Counted from the first letter of the stretch, positions 42,204 to 52,645 are shown. The stretch: 64,000 nucleotides of DNA from Chlorops oryzae (GCA_020466095.1 CM035806.1:70323077-70387076); one strand, 5' to 3'. Program-made: numbers and translations. The notes: generated by a model not told the origin, from the sequence alone.

Positions 42204-42709
42204 CCACGGTACAATTGGCTGTGCCTGGTATTTTGAAGGGCCTTTTATGGGTGTCTCGCTGAGGCTGGGATTATTGATGAAGTGAGGTTCGGACCGAATA
42301 TTGACCAAGGTTTTTGATTGTGGGTATACCCCTCCTGGATGGTGTAAAATTGATACCCTGCACAGTAGGATCCGCTCCGTACATCTGGCGTAAAAAAATA
42401 TAAGGAGTGTTCCTATCATAGTGAAAATTGGCATACATGGTTTGACTTAATTAAGAAATAAACCAAAATTCATCCGCATAGGACCACCCCTTGAGGTAAC
42501 ACCCCATATACCCCTACTTGTAGTTTTGTATGGCAGCTACATCTAAAACTCAACTGATTTGAATAAAACTTTATCAGAATGTTATCTATGCTAATGAATG
42601 AACTTATGAAAAAAATTGGTTCAAATCTGACAGGCCCTAGGGGTGCCTTACCTGGATATACGATAAATTTTTCACGACTCAGGTTTTTAGTTTCCAATTG
42701 CAGCATATA
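42204..42709. other. Unannotated stretch between Transib-like element B and the mariner
   Basis: No frame or repeat is recognised. Short G/C-rich phrases such as CCCTAGGGGTGCCTTACC are present but nothing is assignable. Confidence 0.4.
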
Positions 42710-43995
42710 TTAGGTGTAGTAAAAAGAAATCCATTATTTTTCCAATAGATGGCGTTATTTATCTGCATCTCGCGTTGTATAAGTCCGATCGTGTTCCGCT
42801 AGGGGGCATTAGAAAGATGACAGTTCCTACTAAAAAACCTTTTTTGACACTTGTTTGATTGATTGATTCAGTTTTGTTTGAGAGCTTGTCAAAGATGGAC
42901 ATCAGCAAAGAGAAAATTCGCTACATTTTACAGTTTTTCTTCGATAAGGGAGAAAACGCAAGCCAGGCGGCTGAAAATGTGAATAGCGTTTATGGACCTG
43001 ATACTGTAACAGCCAATCATGCGCAATTTTGGTTTCATCGATTCCGTTCCGGTAACTTCGATGTCAAGGATGCACCACGCACTGGAAGGCCAATTGTCGA
43101 AAATGTCGATAAAATCATGGAAATTATCGAGTCCGACCGTCATGTTAGCACTGTTTCGATTGCAAAAGAGCTAAAGATTGCACAAAAAACCGTTTGGAAC
43201 CATTTGAATAAGGCTGGATACACAAAGAAGCTCGATGTATGGGTGCCACACGAGTTAACGCAAAAAAACCTCATAGACCGAATTTCCATCTGCGAATCGC
43301 TGCTGAACCACAACAAAATCGACCCATTTCTGAAGCGGTTGGTGACTGGTGATGAAAAGTGGGTCACTTACGACAACGTCAAGCGAAAACGGTCGTGGTC
43401 GAAACACGGTGAACCGGCGGAAACGGTGGCCAAGCCAGGATTGACGGCCAGGAAGGTTTTGCTGTGTGTTTGGTGGGATTGGCAGGGAATTATCTACTAT
43501 GAGCTGCTCCCATACGGCAAAACTCTTAACTCGGAACTCTACTGTCAACAATTTGACCGTTTGAAGGAAGCAATCGCCCATAAGCGGCTAGCTTTGGCCA
43601 ATAGGAGAGGAATTGTGTTCCATCAGGACAACGCCAGGCCACACACATCGATAGTGACTCGCCAGAAGCTCCGGGAGTTTGGTTGGGAGGTTCTTCTGCA
43701 TCCACCTTATAGTCCGGACCTGGCACCAAGTGATTACCATCTGTTCCTGTCCATGGCGAACAATTTTGTTGGTGAAACATTCGCTTCAAGAGAGGCTTCT
43801 GAAATTCGACTGTCTCAATTTTTTGCTAATAGGAACGAGGGCTTCTATGAGAGAGGCATAATGAAATTACCTTTAAAATGGCAACAAGTTATCGAACAAA
43901 ACGGCGCATATTTGACCTAAATCGGGTCATTCTAACTATCTTAAATAAAGCCCTCAATTTAATGCAAAAAAATAATTTCTTTTTACTACACCTAA
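42710..43995 (+). mobile_element. Mariner element with intact transposase
   Basis: Inverted ends TTAGGTGTAGTAAAAAGAAA (at least 21 bp, perfect) lie at 42710 and, inverted, end at 43995. TA duplications are at 42708-42709 and 43996-43997. The length of 1286 bp is standard. Confidence 0.94.
42895..43920 (+). CDS. Mariner transposase, DD34D, apparently full length
   Basis: The 341-residue frame begins at the ATG at 42895 (MDISKEKIRY); an in-frame upstream TTG is ignored because mariner proteins start here. Two helix-turn-helix regions (about residues 1-110) are followed by WVPHELTQKN. The catalytic Asps are in VTGDEKWVTYDN, FHQDNARPHTS and SPDLAPSDYHLF, with 34 residues between the last two. 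No stop or frame break occurs to the TAA at 43920. It resembles the SETMAR-type branch of mariners. It would cut and paste DNA at TA sites in the nucleus. Both ends are intact, so this copy is a candidate for activity. Confidence 0.92.
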   Translation: MDISKEKIRYILQFFFDKGENASQAAENVNSVYGPDTVTANHAQFWFHRFRSGNFDVKDAPRTGRPIVENVDKIMEIIESDRHVSTVSIAKELKIAQKTVWNHLNKAGYTKKLDVWVPHELTQKNLIDRISICESLLNHNKIDPFLKRLVTGDEKWVTYDNVKRKRSWSKHGEPAETVAKPGLTARKVLLCVWWDWQGIIYYELLPYGKTLNSELYCQQFDRLKEAIAHKRLALANRRGIVFHQDNARPHTSIVTRQKLREFGWEVLLHPPYSPDLAPSDYHLFLSMANNFVGETFASREASEIRLSQFFANRNEGFYERGIMKLPLKWQQVIEQNGAYLT

Positions 43996-44082
43996 TATTT
44001 ATTCAGTTATCATTTCCTTAACAATGGAGTTTAATTCCAACGCGTTTTTATTGGGGTGTCGCCTTATTTACGTTATGTAATA

Positions 44083-44582
44083 GCACTGACAGACATAGGT
44101 ATTTTACACCATGATGGTGTCAAGTCTAGGTGACACACATAGGTATTTCTCAAAAGTCTACCTTAGCCAACATAGACTTTTTATAGACTTCACACTACAT
44201 TGAAAGGGAGGATTTATTGTGGACTTCTTAGATTGATATGGCAACGCTGCACAAAATTAAATGAAATTTCGATTATTTTATCGGAAACCAGATGTTTCAA
44301 TTTCTAATTTCAAGTAATTTATGCGAAATGCATGAAATTAATTCCATCGTATGGATTTATATAACAAACAAACGATATTTCCATAGACTCTTTTGAGAGA
44401 AAATCGAGGCTAAATGCTGCCAAAATGTGTTTATTGTTTTTGTTGTTGTTTTAATTTTCAATTATCAGCTGTTTTAAAGAAGTCCACAATAGAAATCCAC
44501 AATCAATTGTAGTGTGTCACCCCAACATAGACTTTTTCCATTGTAGTGTGAAGTCTATAGACTTTACACCATATATCTGTCA
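44083..44582. mobile_element. Possible 500-bp MITE with AATAGCAYTGACAG ends
   Basis: AATAGCACTGACAGACATAG near 44081 and the inverted AATAGCATTGACAGATATAT ending near 44585 are followed inward by related TAGACTT, CACACTACA and GTGGACTTCTT phrases in inverted order. The right flank is a piece of the 745-bp repeat. No target duplication is certain. Confidence 0.5.
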
Positions 44583-45304
44583 ATGCTATTATAAGTTTGG
44601 TAGATATTTTATATGTTCTGTACTCGAAAATCTACCAAAATTAGAAATAAAAGTGGCAGGGCATAATTCACCACACACATCAGCTGTAATGAAATGACAG
44701 ATAACTATTGACATTCGTTTCAGTACCGAGTATAAAAATGGCTATTGGGTACAAATTTGGTATCCATATAAAAGATTAAATTGTTTATATATTTATTCAA
44801 TTAATCTTTTAATATATTGGACAAAACATTAAGTGTTTACACATTCACGCGTTAGATGTTAAAATAAAAAGATGCAATCAGTTTCGCATTAAAAGGTTTC
44901 CTTAAATTTTTGCGCTATTGTATATTAAAAATAGGGTAGTTTAAAGCTTTAAAAAAAGTTACTAAATAATTATTTGCACCAAATATGATAAGTTGTTGCT
45001 CATTCGAGGTTTAAGTACTTTTACATGTAATGCTTTCGGGCGCCATGAACCTTGGTGCCCATGTTCATAAAACAGGAAGTTTTGATTTAATCGATTGGTC
45101 ATAGTTTTCTAAGACATATTTTACCTGAATTAAGGGATGTGTATGAATTGGAAAAATAAAAAGTAATAATAAAAACGCGCATTATGAACTCCAAAATTTA
45201 TGTACAATTAGCTTCTTGAACATATTTCAAAACGAGTACTTGTTTACAAGCATGTCAAGAAATTTGTGTCACTATCAATGAAAAACCCGCGAATTGGAAT
45301 CAAC
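44583..45304. other. Repeat piece and putative 5' region of the THAP gene
   Basis: 44588-44670 matches the 745-bp repeat (GTTTGGTAGATATTTTATAT). The remainder is AT-rich. The end, up to 45304, reads as a 5' untranslated exon because a good donor (AACGTAAGT) follows. No promoter element is asserted. Confidence 0.35.
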
Positions 45305-45361
45305 GTAAGTTTTAATATGCGATTAATATTTTCTGATTAAATGCATTTTATAAAGTTTCAG
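45305..45361 (+). other. Putative 57-bp 5' UTR intron of the THAP gene
   Basis: GTAAGT at 45305 and AAAGTTTCAG ending at 45361 are strong fly splice signals around an AT-rich 57-bp stretch. The acceptor lies one base before the ATG at 45363. A short ATG frame in the upstream exon does not join in frame with the THAP frame. Confidence 0.55.
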
Positions 45362-45362
45362 G

Positions 45363-45454
45363 ATGACGGCCAACAAGAAGATTTGTATAATGCGATGCGA
45401 ACCTGCCCACGGACCTCTTTTTGGATTTCCAAGCAACGAAATTGACTCCGACAG
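45363..45454 (+). CDS. THAP-domain gene, coding exon 1
   Basis: The exon encodes the start of a THAP zinc-binding DNA-binding domain, including MTANKKICIMRC and PLFGFPSN. Cys8 and Cys12 are the first two zinc ligands and LFGFP is the conserved hydrophobic block. It ends in AG with a GTATTT donor at 45455, phase 2. Joining to 47894 restores a continuous domain, and a phase 2 intron at this point of a THAP domain is plausible. THAP proteins act in the nucleus as sequence-specific DNA binders; P-element-type transposases also carry one, so host gene versus transposon origin is open. The exon is too short to appear as a long open frame by itself. Confidence 0.65.
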
Positions 45455-45531
45455 GTATTTACGTGGTACATGAGCGCATTTGTAATCATATCTATAAACA
45501 CATATGCGAAGATTACACGGTGCAACACGTA

Positions 45532-46556
45532 AAATGTTGACAAAGTTTTGACTGCAGATCTTGAAAGTACATGATAAATGTAGGAAATCCCTATATTTAG
45601 TTTTCCTAGTTTTGCTCGTGTTCAAATATAATTCGATTTTGAAAATTGTGTCCGCGACTTAAAATACACAATTTTGTGCTTTTTCCAATGGCTTTATCTC
45701 GCAAATGGTTTAATATTTTACTTCCCTGTCTTTAACAAAGATTTAGCTTAAGACATGGAGAAAATAACTGTATTAATACCTGACCCAAAAAACTTTATCT
45801 AGTAACTGAAAATAGCAAAAACCTGAAAAATTTTACAAATTTTTCACCTCATTTTACAATTTCTGGCCAATAGCTCCCAAGCCGTTACGAAATTTATGAA
45901 CATGTTTTGACTAAAATGACGGCAAAACAGAACTCGACAACTCCCTCGAGTACACCAACTGTATCCGAGAGAAAAAGAATTGTGATTCAATTCTGATTTA
46001 AGGGATATTTCCCATTTTAAGGCACTTTTTGGATTTTGTTTTAAAGAAAACCAATTTATATGTTTAAAAGTGTATTTTTTTTAAATATTCTTCTTAAATA
46101 AATCACAATTCTTTTTCTCTCGGATACAGTTGGTGTACTCCAGGGAGTTGTCGAGTTCTGTTTTGCCGTCATTTTAGTCAAAACATGTTCATAAAATTCG
46201 TAACGGCTTGGGAGCTATTGGCCAGAAATTGTAAAATGAGGTGAAAAATTTGTAAAAATTTTCAGGTTTTTGCTATTTTCAGTTACTAGATAGAGTTTTT
46301 TGGGTCAGGTATTAATACAGTTCTTTTCTCCATGTCTTAAGCTAAAGCTTTGTTAAAGACAGGGAAGTAAAATATTAAACCATTTGCGAGATAAAGCCAT
46401 TGGAAAAAGCACAAAATTGTGTATTTTAAGTCGCGGACACAATTTTCAAAATCGAATTATATTTGAATACGAGCAAAACTAGGAAAACTAAATATAGGGG
46501 TTTCCTACATTTATCAAGTACTTTCAAGATCTGCAGTCAAAACTTTGTCAACATTT
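45532..46556. repeat. Giant palindrome in the THAP intron: two 456-bp arms, 113-bp spacer
   Basis: 45532-45987 and 46101-46556 are inverted copies of equal length with about ten mismatches (about 98% identity by eye). Matching pairs include TGACTGCAGATCTTGAAAGT, TCCAATGGCTTTATCTCGCA and CTGGCCAATAGCTCCCAAGC. The spacer is AT-rich. No open frame of note is in the arms. A transcript through it would fold into a long double-stranded hairpin. Confidence 0.95.
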
Positions 46557-47464
46557 GATGACCTCGAAAATGTGTCACTGTGTTATTGAAAATATAATTA
46601 AACTATGTTTTCAAATTCGAATGTTTTGTGTTTGTGGTATGATAATAGGTGTTTCAGCTTATTGCATGGATTTGTGTTTTGTGTTTCCCAGCAGGAAAGT
46701 GTTATCGCCGTTGGAAGGCCAGAAAATGTTCTGGGGCGTCACGGAATCCCTTCGCTATCGGATTTGGAATTTCAAACAGCGAAATCACGCGTTATATGCT
46801 GCACGTTGTAGCTATGAAACTGGATATTAACTACATGGTCTAAGTGGAGTGCAAAATAGATACACAGCAAAACAAAAAAATAAATCGTGTAATGCATATT
46901 CTGTGATTTTGTGTTTTTTTCAATTCCGAAAGCGATTGGATTCTGTGATACCTTCGCACCGAGGTGAATGCGTAGCTTTTTTTGAACATCTTTTACTTTT
47001 TAGAAATTTTGCATTGTTCAAAGCTTAAAATTAATATAGCAAATAATTTAGCAATTAATATTAAAAATAAATAAAGTGGCACACTTCATGACACTTTCAC
47101 TTTACATTATTAAGATATAATGAAAATTAAGATTATTTGCTGGTCTGTGTTTTGTGTTTTGTGTTTTAGATTTTTACATCCCACTTATTTAAAATCACCG
47201 GTTTAATTTTAGAAGTTTATGCTAAGAGCGTTGTATGTGCGAGGAGCTTTAGCGTCGGTTCATATCTTAAAGGAGTGGGATTTGAAAATCATGTTAAGTG
47301 TATTTGAAAGGTATGTTGATAAAATATAAGCGTAAATTTAAAAATAGTCATTTAAAATAGTCATACAATAATTTAATGGAAAAAATGTTTTTTTTAAATT
47401 TCATTTTCAATAAATTTCAAAAATAAATACTTTTAAAAATTTGTGTAGATAGATTTTTACAGCC
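46557..47464. other. Intron sequence with no recognised gene
   Basis: Three overlapping open frames of 64-91 codons at 46555-46843 in different frames share the same DNA and resemble nothing known. The rest is AT-rich. It is taken as intron of the THAP gene. Confidence 0.4.
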
Positions 47465-47582
47465 TTAAGGCCGATTTACAATAAGGCAGTGGCAGTAGCA
47501 GTTTTCCAAATTTTAGAGAAGCTAATATGATATGAAATATAAAATTGTCACTGCCACTGCCTTTTTATAAATGAGCCCTTAT
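47465..47582. mobile_element. 118-bp palindromic MITE with GGCAGTGGCAGT arms
   Basis: AAGGCAGTGGCAGTAGCAGT on the left and CACTGCCACTGCCTTTTTAT on the right form inverted arms of about 30 bp, with outer GGCCGATTTA/TAAATGAGCCC partly matching. It lies in the THAP intron. Confidence 0.6.
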
Positions 47583-47893
47583 TCATAAAAAACAGATGAA
47601 TACGCTTATTCATAAACACATTTTAAATTCAGATAAAACTTAATTCTAGGATGGAATTTTTGAATTTTATTTAAAGCTTAAATTTAAAATGGATTTATGA
47701 GTAAGGCGGAAAGTTTTCTTGTTAAATTTATGAAATTTAAATGCTTCGAGAATGCTTTTCATGTAATGAAAACGCACACACTTAAAAATATTGAAGCTCA
47801 TTTCATTATTTAACTTTTATTGATGAGGCAGTTGTGTGTTCGTGTCAATTAATTCTTTTAAGAGCTTAATTGAAATTTTGAATATTTGTTTAG

Positions 47894-48384
47894 ACGTAAA
47901 GTTTGGTTGGAGTCTTTCGGGATCGAGAGTTGGAAACCCGAAAATTTGTTCGCGTGCTGCAGGCATTTCTCAGAAAAGCAGAGGGGCGGCGAAAGGCTTA
48001 AGAGGAAAGCCATACCAGATTTTGAATTAGTAAATTATAAATATGTAAGGGGACCCTCCATTGATAAAGTTCTCAATTCACAGCTCTTACGAAAATCCGA
48101 AGATTTCGGCAACTTAAATAAGGTTGACGAAAACATTCGTCTCCGCAATGAAGTTGCTGAACTGAAGCGGAAACTTCAGACATCCGAAGAAGATCGTACG
48201 AACGAGCTTCTGGTGCGTGCTTCTTCTTCCAGTTTTGCACACAATTTTTCTTCTTCCGTCATTTTGCCATTTGTAATGGTTTTATTTAATCGAAACACAA
48301 ATTGCACCAGCACGCTCAATCTTCTTGTTTTAAATTTCTTGTTTGTTTACATTTTGATATGTCAAAACCGAACAGATGTTCGTC
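47894..48384 (+). CDS. THAP-domain gene, exon 2 and coiled coil, 3' end uncertain
   Basis: The acceptor TTTGTTTAG precedes 47894. Continuing exon 1, the product reads RRKVWLESFGIESWKPENLF, then A-C-C-R-H-F. Trp35 and Pro46 are THAP landmarks, and Cys52 and His55 complete the C2CH zinc site with 39 residues between Cys12 and Cys52. The AVPTIF-like box reads KAIPDFEL. Residues about 105-140 (ENIRLRNEVAELKRKL and on) form a heptad coiled coil, as in many THAP proteins and in P-type transposases. The open frame continues to 48584, but after about 48384 it enters a dispersed repeat, so a splice donor (perhaps CTGGTGCGT near 48210) or truncation is likely. Confidence 0.62.
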
Positions 48385-48462
48385 AAAATGAAAATCACCT
48401 CATTTCACCACAGCAGAGCTACAGATTTCGCTGCCATAGCGTGCTTCTCTTTTCCTCATGCT

Positions 48463-49918
48463 TAACCATGCCATTTGTCCTTTTTTTCGCGGGATACTCC
48501 TTTTTTTCGGCATGCAAAAGTCTATCCCGTGAACGAGCTAAAAATCCCTTCTTTAGTTTTAATAGTCCTTTTTTCACCTTTTAAAAACCTTCTTTCTCCT
48601 TTTTCTCAAACAAAACACTAATCCCTCTAAACATTCAGTGGTAAAAAACGAAAAGGTCACTGCGCAGTAAAGATTAATACATGTAAATGATGACAGCACT
48701 GACTATGGTGTACTCGTATCTCTCATTTGTGTATCGATACGTCAATATAGTTGAAATAAAGAAAAATTAGGTCTTGAACGGAACCACTTAGGCAGTTGAA
48801 AATTTTTTCCATGGGCAATTTTGATGCGAGCGCCGACATGGAAGTATATTAACTAACTGCTAACACTGATGCTAACACTGGATAGGCTTGGATTGTTTGA
48901 TGCAAATGGAAATGCCACAAAAATACATGCACAATACGGAAGTGTTCAAATGTACTGCTGCCATGAAAAAAATAGAAAGTGGAGAGACGAAAGTGTTTCT
49001 ATTTCGGATCGTTGGATAGAAATATTTAATAACACAGGCCTACAAAATGGAAATTTGATTTTCCCCTTTTGAGTTGCAGTGGTGTTTCTATTAGTTTTTT
49101 GTGTGGTGAAAAATTGAAAAATATCAAAATACTTCTATCACGTCAGAGTTTCGAGAAAATCGCGTAAGAAATTTGTACTACCATTGCATTTTTAAAACTT
49201 ATTTTTTTCAAATACGAGGGGTATTCACAAAGGCGTCGGAAAAAAGGAAAGTCGGACAATCGGAAAATTTTAACTGCTTAAAAAGTTGTGGAAGATCCAA
49301 AAAATGTTTAAAAAAGAAGTCGCAATTTTCCGACTTTCCAACGTTTTTAACACGCCTATCTCAAAATTTTTAAAAGTTTTGTGTACTTAAAACATCATTC
49401 TTTAATATGACATCAAAAATAACTTCCAAAAAGTTAAAAGAATGGTGTAAAATGATGCTCAAAGTCGAAAATTTGAAAATTTTATGAAAGAATTTTATTT
49501 TTTTTTTGGCTTTGAATAAACATAGCTCACCCATTAGCAGTCCCCCTTCCAAAAACGATATTTTAAATTGTTGGCCAATCAATTTTGTGTATACATATGT
49601 ACTAAATCTCAGGTTTGCAGCACAAACCATTTCAAACATATAAAGGTATTTCTAAAGCGTTTCAATTCGGTGATTCGTATACATAACATAACACAAGTTG
49701 GAAATGAAAATTTCATTTGTTTTTTCGTTTGAAAAAGAATAACTTACTAGATTGATTTGAATTATACAATATATGTATAATAAAATATGAATTTACGTCC
49801 GAAAATTTTTTGTTCGATATCCTTTTTTTGTCCTTTTTTTCCATTTCGAAATCCCGCGAAACAGCTAAAATTGGAAGGATTTTCCTTTTTTTTTACCCAA
49901 AAGCAGATGGCATGGTTA
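48463..49918. mobile_element. hAT-like element, 1456 bp, TSD CTCATGCT
   Basis: Inverted ends TAACCATGCCAT are flanked by exact 8-bp duplications CTCATGCT at 48455-48462 and 49919-49926. The ends continue with complementary C/T-rich versus A/G-rich runs (CCTTTTTTTCGCGGG on the left). It interrupts a dispersed repeat that reads on correctly across the site. A 67-codon open frame at 48869-49072 is unrecognised, and no transposase domain is visible. Confidence 0.85.
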
Positions 49919-50127
49919 CTCATGCTATATGCCTATGTTGAAGCAGCGTAGCTCTAACACATTGCAGGGATTAGGAAGAAGAAGAGTTAGACCTATAGTT
50001 CTATATGGTTAGACCTACACTCCTACATGGCGAAATGTTTTGCGTGACGCATTGAAATTGATTGAAATCTCCAATGAGAGTTTTGCGTCACGCAGATGAT
50101 AGCATAATTTCGCTTCTAGTAAGGCTA
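49919..50127. repeat. Continuation of the dispersed repeat after the hAT-like insertion
   Basis: ATATGCCTAT, CATTGCAGGGATTAGGAAGA and AGAGTTAGACC match 37800-37890. The remainder is unassigned. Confidence 0.6.
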
Positions 50128-50323
50128 GGCGCCGACTACTTAATTTTTAGTTGGCCAATTTTTAGTTGGAAAAGTGCTCTTTCACGCCGACTGTACAATT
50201 TAAAATTGGGTCCTTTCAATTAAATTAATTTATTATTAATTAATTACTTTATAATTTATTAATTATTCGGTACCATGTGTTTATGGAACACTAGCAACTA
50301 AAAATTGAGTAGTTTGCGGCGCC
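50128..50323. mobile_element. 196-bp MITE with GGCGCCG ends
   Basis: GGCGCCGACTACTTAATTTT (then TAGTTGG) at 50128 pairs with the inverted GGCGCCGCAAACTACTCAAT ending at 50323. The interior is AT-rich with TTAATTAATTA runs. No clear target duplication. Confidence 0.6.
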
Positions 50324-50499
50324 CCATAAGAACGTATGTAACACAACACAATTGGCCAATTTAAAATTTGTGGCAAAACACACATATTCATCAACTCAGC
50401 TTTCCTAGCTGATCGTCAACTCGGTGGGTGCACTCCATGCACCCTTGAAATCCACACATACCTTAGCTGCTTAAAATCGTCGTTTCCGCAAACAACATC

Positions 50500-50705
50500 G
50501 TCAAAATTACATGTTTTTATTCACACAACAGCAAAGCCCAGTATTCGGTATCCGGGGCCCGCAATGAACTAATTACAAAGTCATAATATTTTCAATTAAG
50601 AAAATGTTTTGTGGTTTGTAATTCTGTCAAATTAGGTGTAAGATTTATAAACTGATTGCTAGACTCCTTATCTCAAAGAAGTGATCCAATAAATAATAAA
50701 ACGTT
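50500..50705 (+). mobile_element. Jockey-type 3' end fragment
   Basis: TTGCTAGACTCCTTATCTCA, GAAGTGATCCAATAAATAAT and a short A-run parallel the 3' end of the Jockey copy at 17165-17216. Upstream similarity fades, so it is a strongly 5'-truncated or old copy. Confidence 0.55.
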
Positions 50706-50707
50706 TA

Positions 50708-51290
50708 AAAACAAGTAAGGGTGTTGTAATCAGGCGAGCCTGACAATTAAATACCCGACACAGACACACGTGTTCAAATACTTTTTAATATCAAGAGTTG
50801 TTTAAGGCCATTAGGGACCCCATATACCGACTTTTGTTGAATTTCTTTATGAAAACCGCCCTTTTGCCACGCCCACTTTTCCAATTTTTTTTCTAATCTG
50901 AGGCCTTAATATACGCTCAAATTCTAAGTTTCAGTGGAATATCTCCAAAAAATCCGATTTTGGGGCAGTTTTGAGATTTTTGTGACAGACCCTAGTACTG
51001 GAGGTACCCTTAATAATGGACCTATCAACAAAATTTTGGAGAGGATGTTTATGGTTACAAAGGAAGCATAACTGCCAATTTTCGTTCAAGTCCCATTTGA
51101 ATTTCGGGTGTAGGAAGCCATTTTCGAAAAACGCCCTTCGGCCACGCCCACTTTTCCAATGTTTTTTAAATTGAATAACTTGACTTCAAATATGTTCAAC
51201 TATCAAATTTCAACAAAATATCTTGAAAAAATCCGGTTTTTGAGCAGTTTTTGTGATTTTCATAACAAACCCTAGTACTAGAGGTACCCT
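50708..51290 (-). repeat. Mini-me/DINE-like element, 3' part, inverted
   Basis: ACAAGTAAGGGTGTTGTAAT and CAGGCGAGCCTGACA, then ATACCCGACAC, GGCCATTAGGGACCCCATAT and GTACTAGAGGTACCC, are the inverted form of the 41280-41655 segment. The (GTCT)n head is missing. Confidence 0.75.
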
Positions 51291-51399
51291 TAAAAAAATT
51301 TTTTCATTGGGGCCATTTTTCAGGGAGCCCTCAAGGACTTTTCAAAATATCAACAAAACTTCAAAATCCCTTTCAGGAAGCCGTAGTCGGCAAGACTCT

Positions 51400-51580
51400 T
51401 ATGAATTCCACGATAAAAAAAAGCGAGCTCGAGGCGAGCTCTTTGCAAACGGTTCGAATTCTTATCACATTTTCTCTTCGAATCGAATTCGAATCGAACG
51501 CAAAATACGATAAAAGCGCGAGCTCGAGAAAATTGCCTTCCGCGAATTCGAATCGAATTTGATTCGAATTCTTAAAAATA
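51400..51580. repeat. GAATTCGAAT-rich block, left
   Basis: Palindromic words such as GCGAGCTCGAGGCGAGCTC and CGAATTCGAATCGAA recur. A similar block in inverted arrangement lies at 52370-52645 with TTTGCA(A/C)G and GAGCTCGC phrases, so the two may be the ends of one element of about 1.25 kb. Confidence 0.45.
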
Positions 51581-51840
51581 TTTGTGTTTAGTGGGTACGA
51601 AACTTTAATTCTCTTTTTGTTAATTTGTTTCCAAATCGCAAGGCATTCGAGCTAAATATAGAAGCAAGCTATTTTTATAAACAAAAAAAAGTCATTCATT
51701 TCAATTCGGCGAAGACGGCGTAATGGGTAAGCAGACTAGAAAAATTACTAGAAATCCACAGCCGGTGGATTCAAAAGCGTGGTAACCAGCATTAAAACGG
51801 TTTTTTTTTTTTACCGAAAATAGTCTTATAATAAGACTCT

Positions 51841-52317
51841 AGGGCCAATATTACCAAGCACATTTAAATAAAATTTTAAAATTAAAATAAAAAATTTTTT
51901 ATTTTAAATTTCATTTTCAATATGAAACTTTTTTAAATATCGCAAAATGTGGCGGCACGCTCCATTGTCAGGGTAGTCAGTCAAATTCACAGCTGCTTGA
52001 AATATTATTTTTGAGCATTGAGCCTCGTGCGCGCGATTTTCCATCAGTTTCATATCGCTGTAGTCCGAATCCATAAATTTAAAGCTTTGCTTCTTTCGTA
52101 TTGCACAGATTTTTTCCGTAAAATTTTAGAATGAATGTAATCAGCTGCTTTTCTACCGCCTGGAACAGGGGTGTTGCGGTATTTAAAAAAATACTTAAAC
52201 GACCTATTGATGTAGTTTAAATTTTTTTCAAAAATATTTTAAAAATTTCTTTGGTGAAAATGAAAATCAGATTTTATTTTAAAAATTTTTTTAAATATAC
52301 TTGGTAATATTGGCCCT
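51841..52317. mobile_element. 477-bp AT-rich MITE with AGGGCCAATATTACCAAG ends
   Basis: AGGGCCAATATTACCAAG at 51841 is repeated inverted (CTTGGTAATATTGGCCCT) ending at 52317 without mismatch. The next 25 bases are AT-rich and broadly complementary. The interior has no gene. The target duplication is not clear. Confidence 0.75.
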
Positions 52318-52369
52318 TATTTGAATTTTACATTAAATATAAAGATTAATGATTGTTTTGCTAATCGAA

Positions 52370-52645
52370 TTTAATAAAAAATTCGAAGCGAAAGCGATAA
52401 GAATATGATAGAAATTTCGACAAAAAGGTGAATCGAATATGATAAAAAATTCGAATAAAGCGCGATATCAAAACGATAGCAAAATACGAATCGCGCGCGA
52501 TGCGTAAACGATAAAAAATTCGATAAAAATACGAGTCGCGTAAAAAGGTGACTCCCTCACGAATTCGAATTCGATTCGAGCTCGCCGCGAAGAGTTTGCA
52601 CGTCAAAACGAATTCGATTCGAATTCGATTCGAACTCGTTGTGCT
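52370..52645. repeat. GAATTCGAAT-rich block, right
   Basis: Tandem-like GATAAAAAATTCGA(A/T) units run from about 52370 to 52530 and then GAATTCGAATTCGATTCGAG words to 52640. It is the probable partner of the block at 51400. Open frames here are driven by the repeat. Confidence 0.5.

Noticed and set aside
46555..46843. Open frames of 91, 68 and 64 codons as extra THAP exons
   Set aside because: They are mutually out of frame, cysteine-rich by chance, and lack similarity to THAP proteins or good splice context.
48463..49918. Extension of the THAP protein into this region
   Set aside because: Inverted ends and an 8-bp duplication show it is an insertion in a dispersed repeat, not gene sequence.
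51715..51790. Third tRNA-like module (GGCGTAATGGGTAAG...)
   Set aside because: The A-box-like word is present but the B box (GGTGGATTCAAAAGC) is too diverged to support a call.
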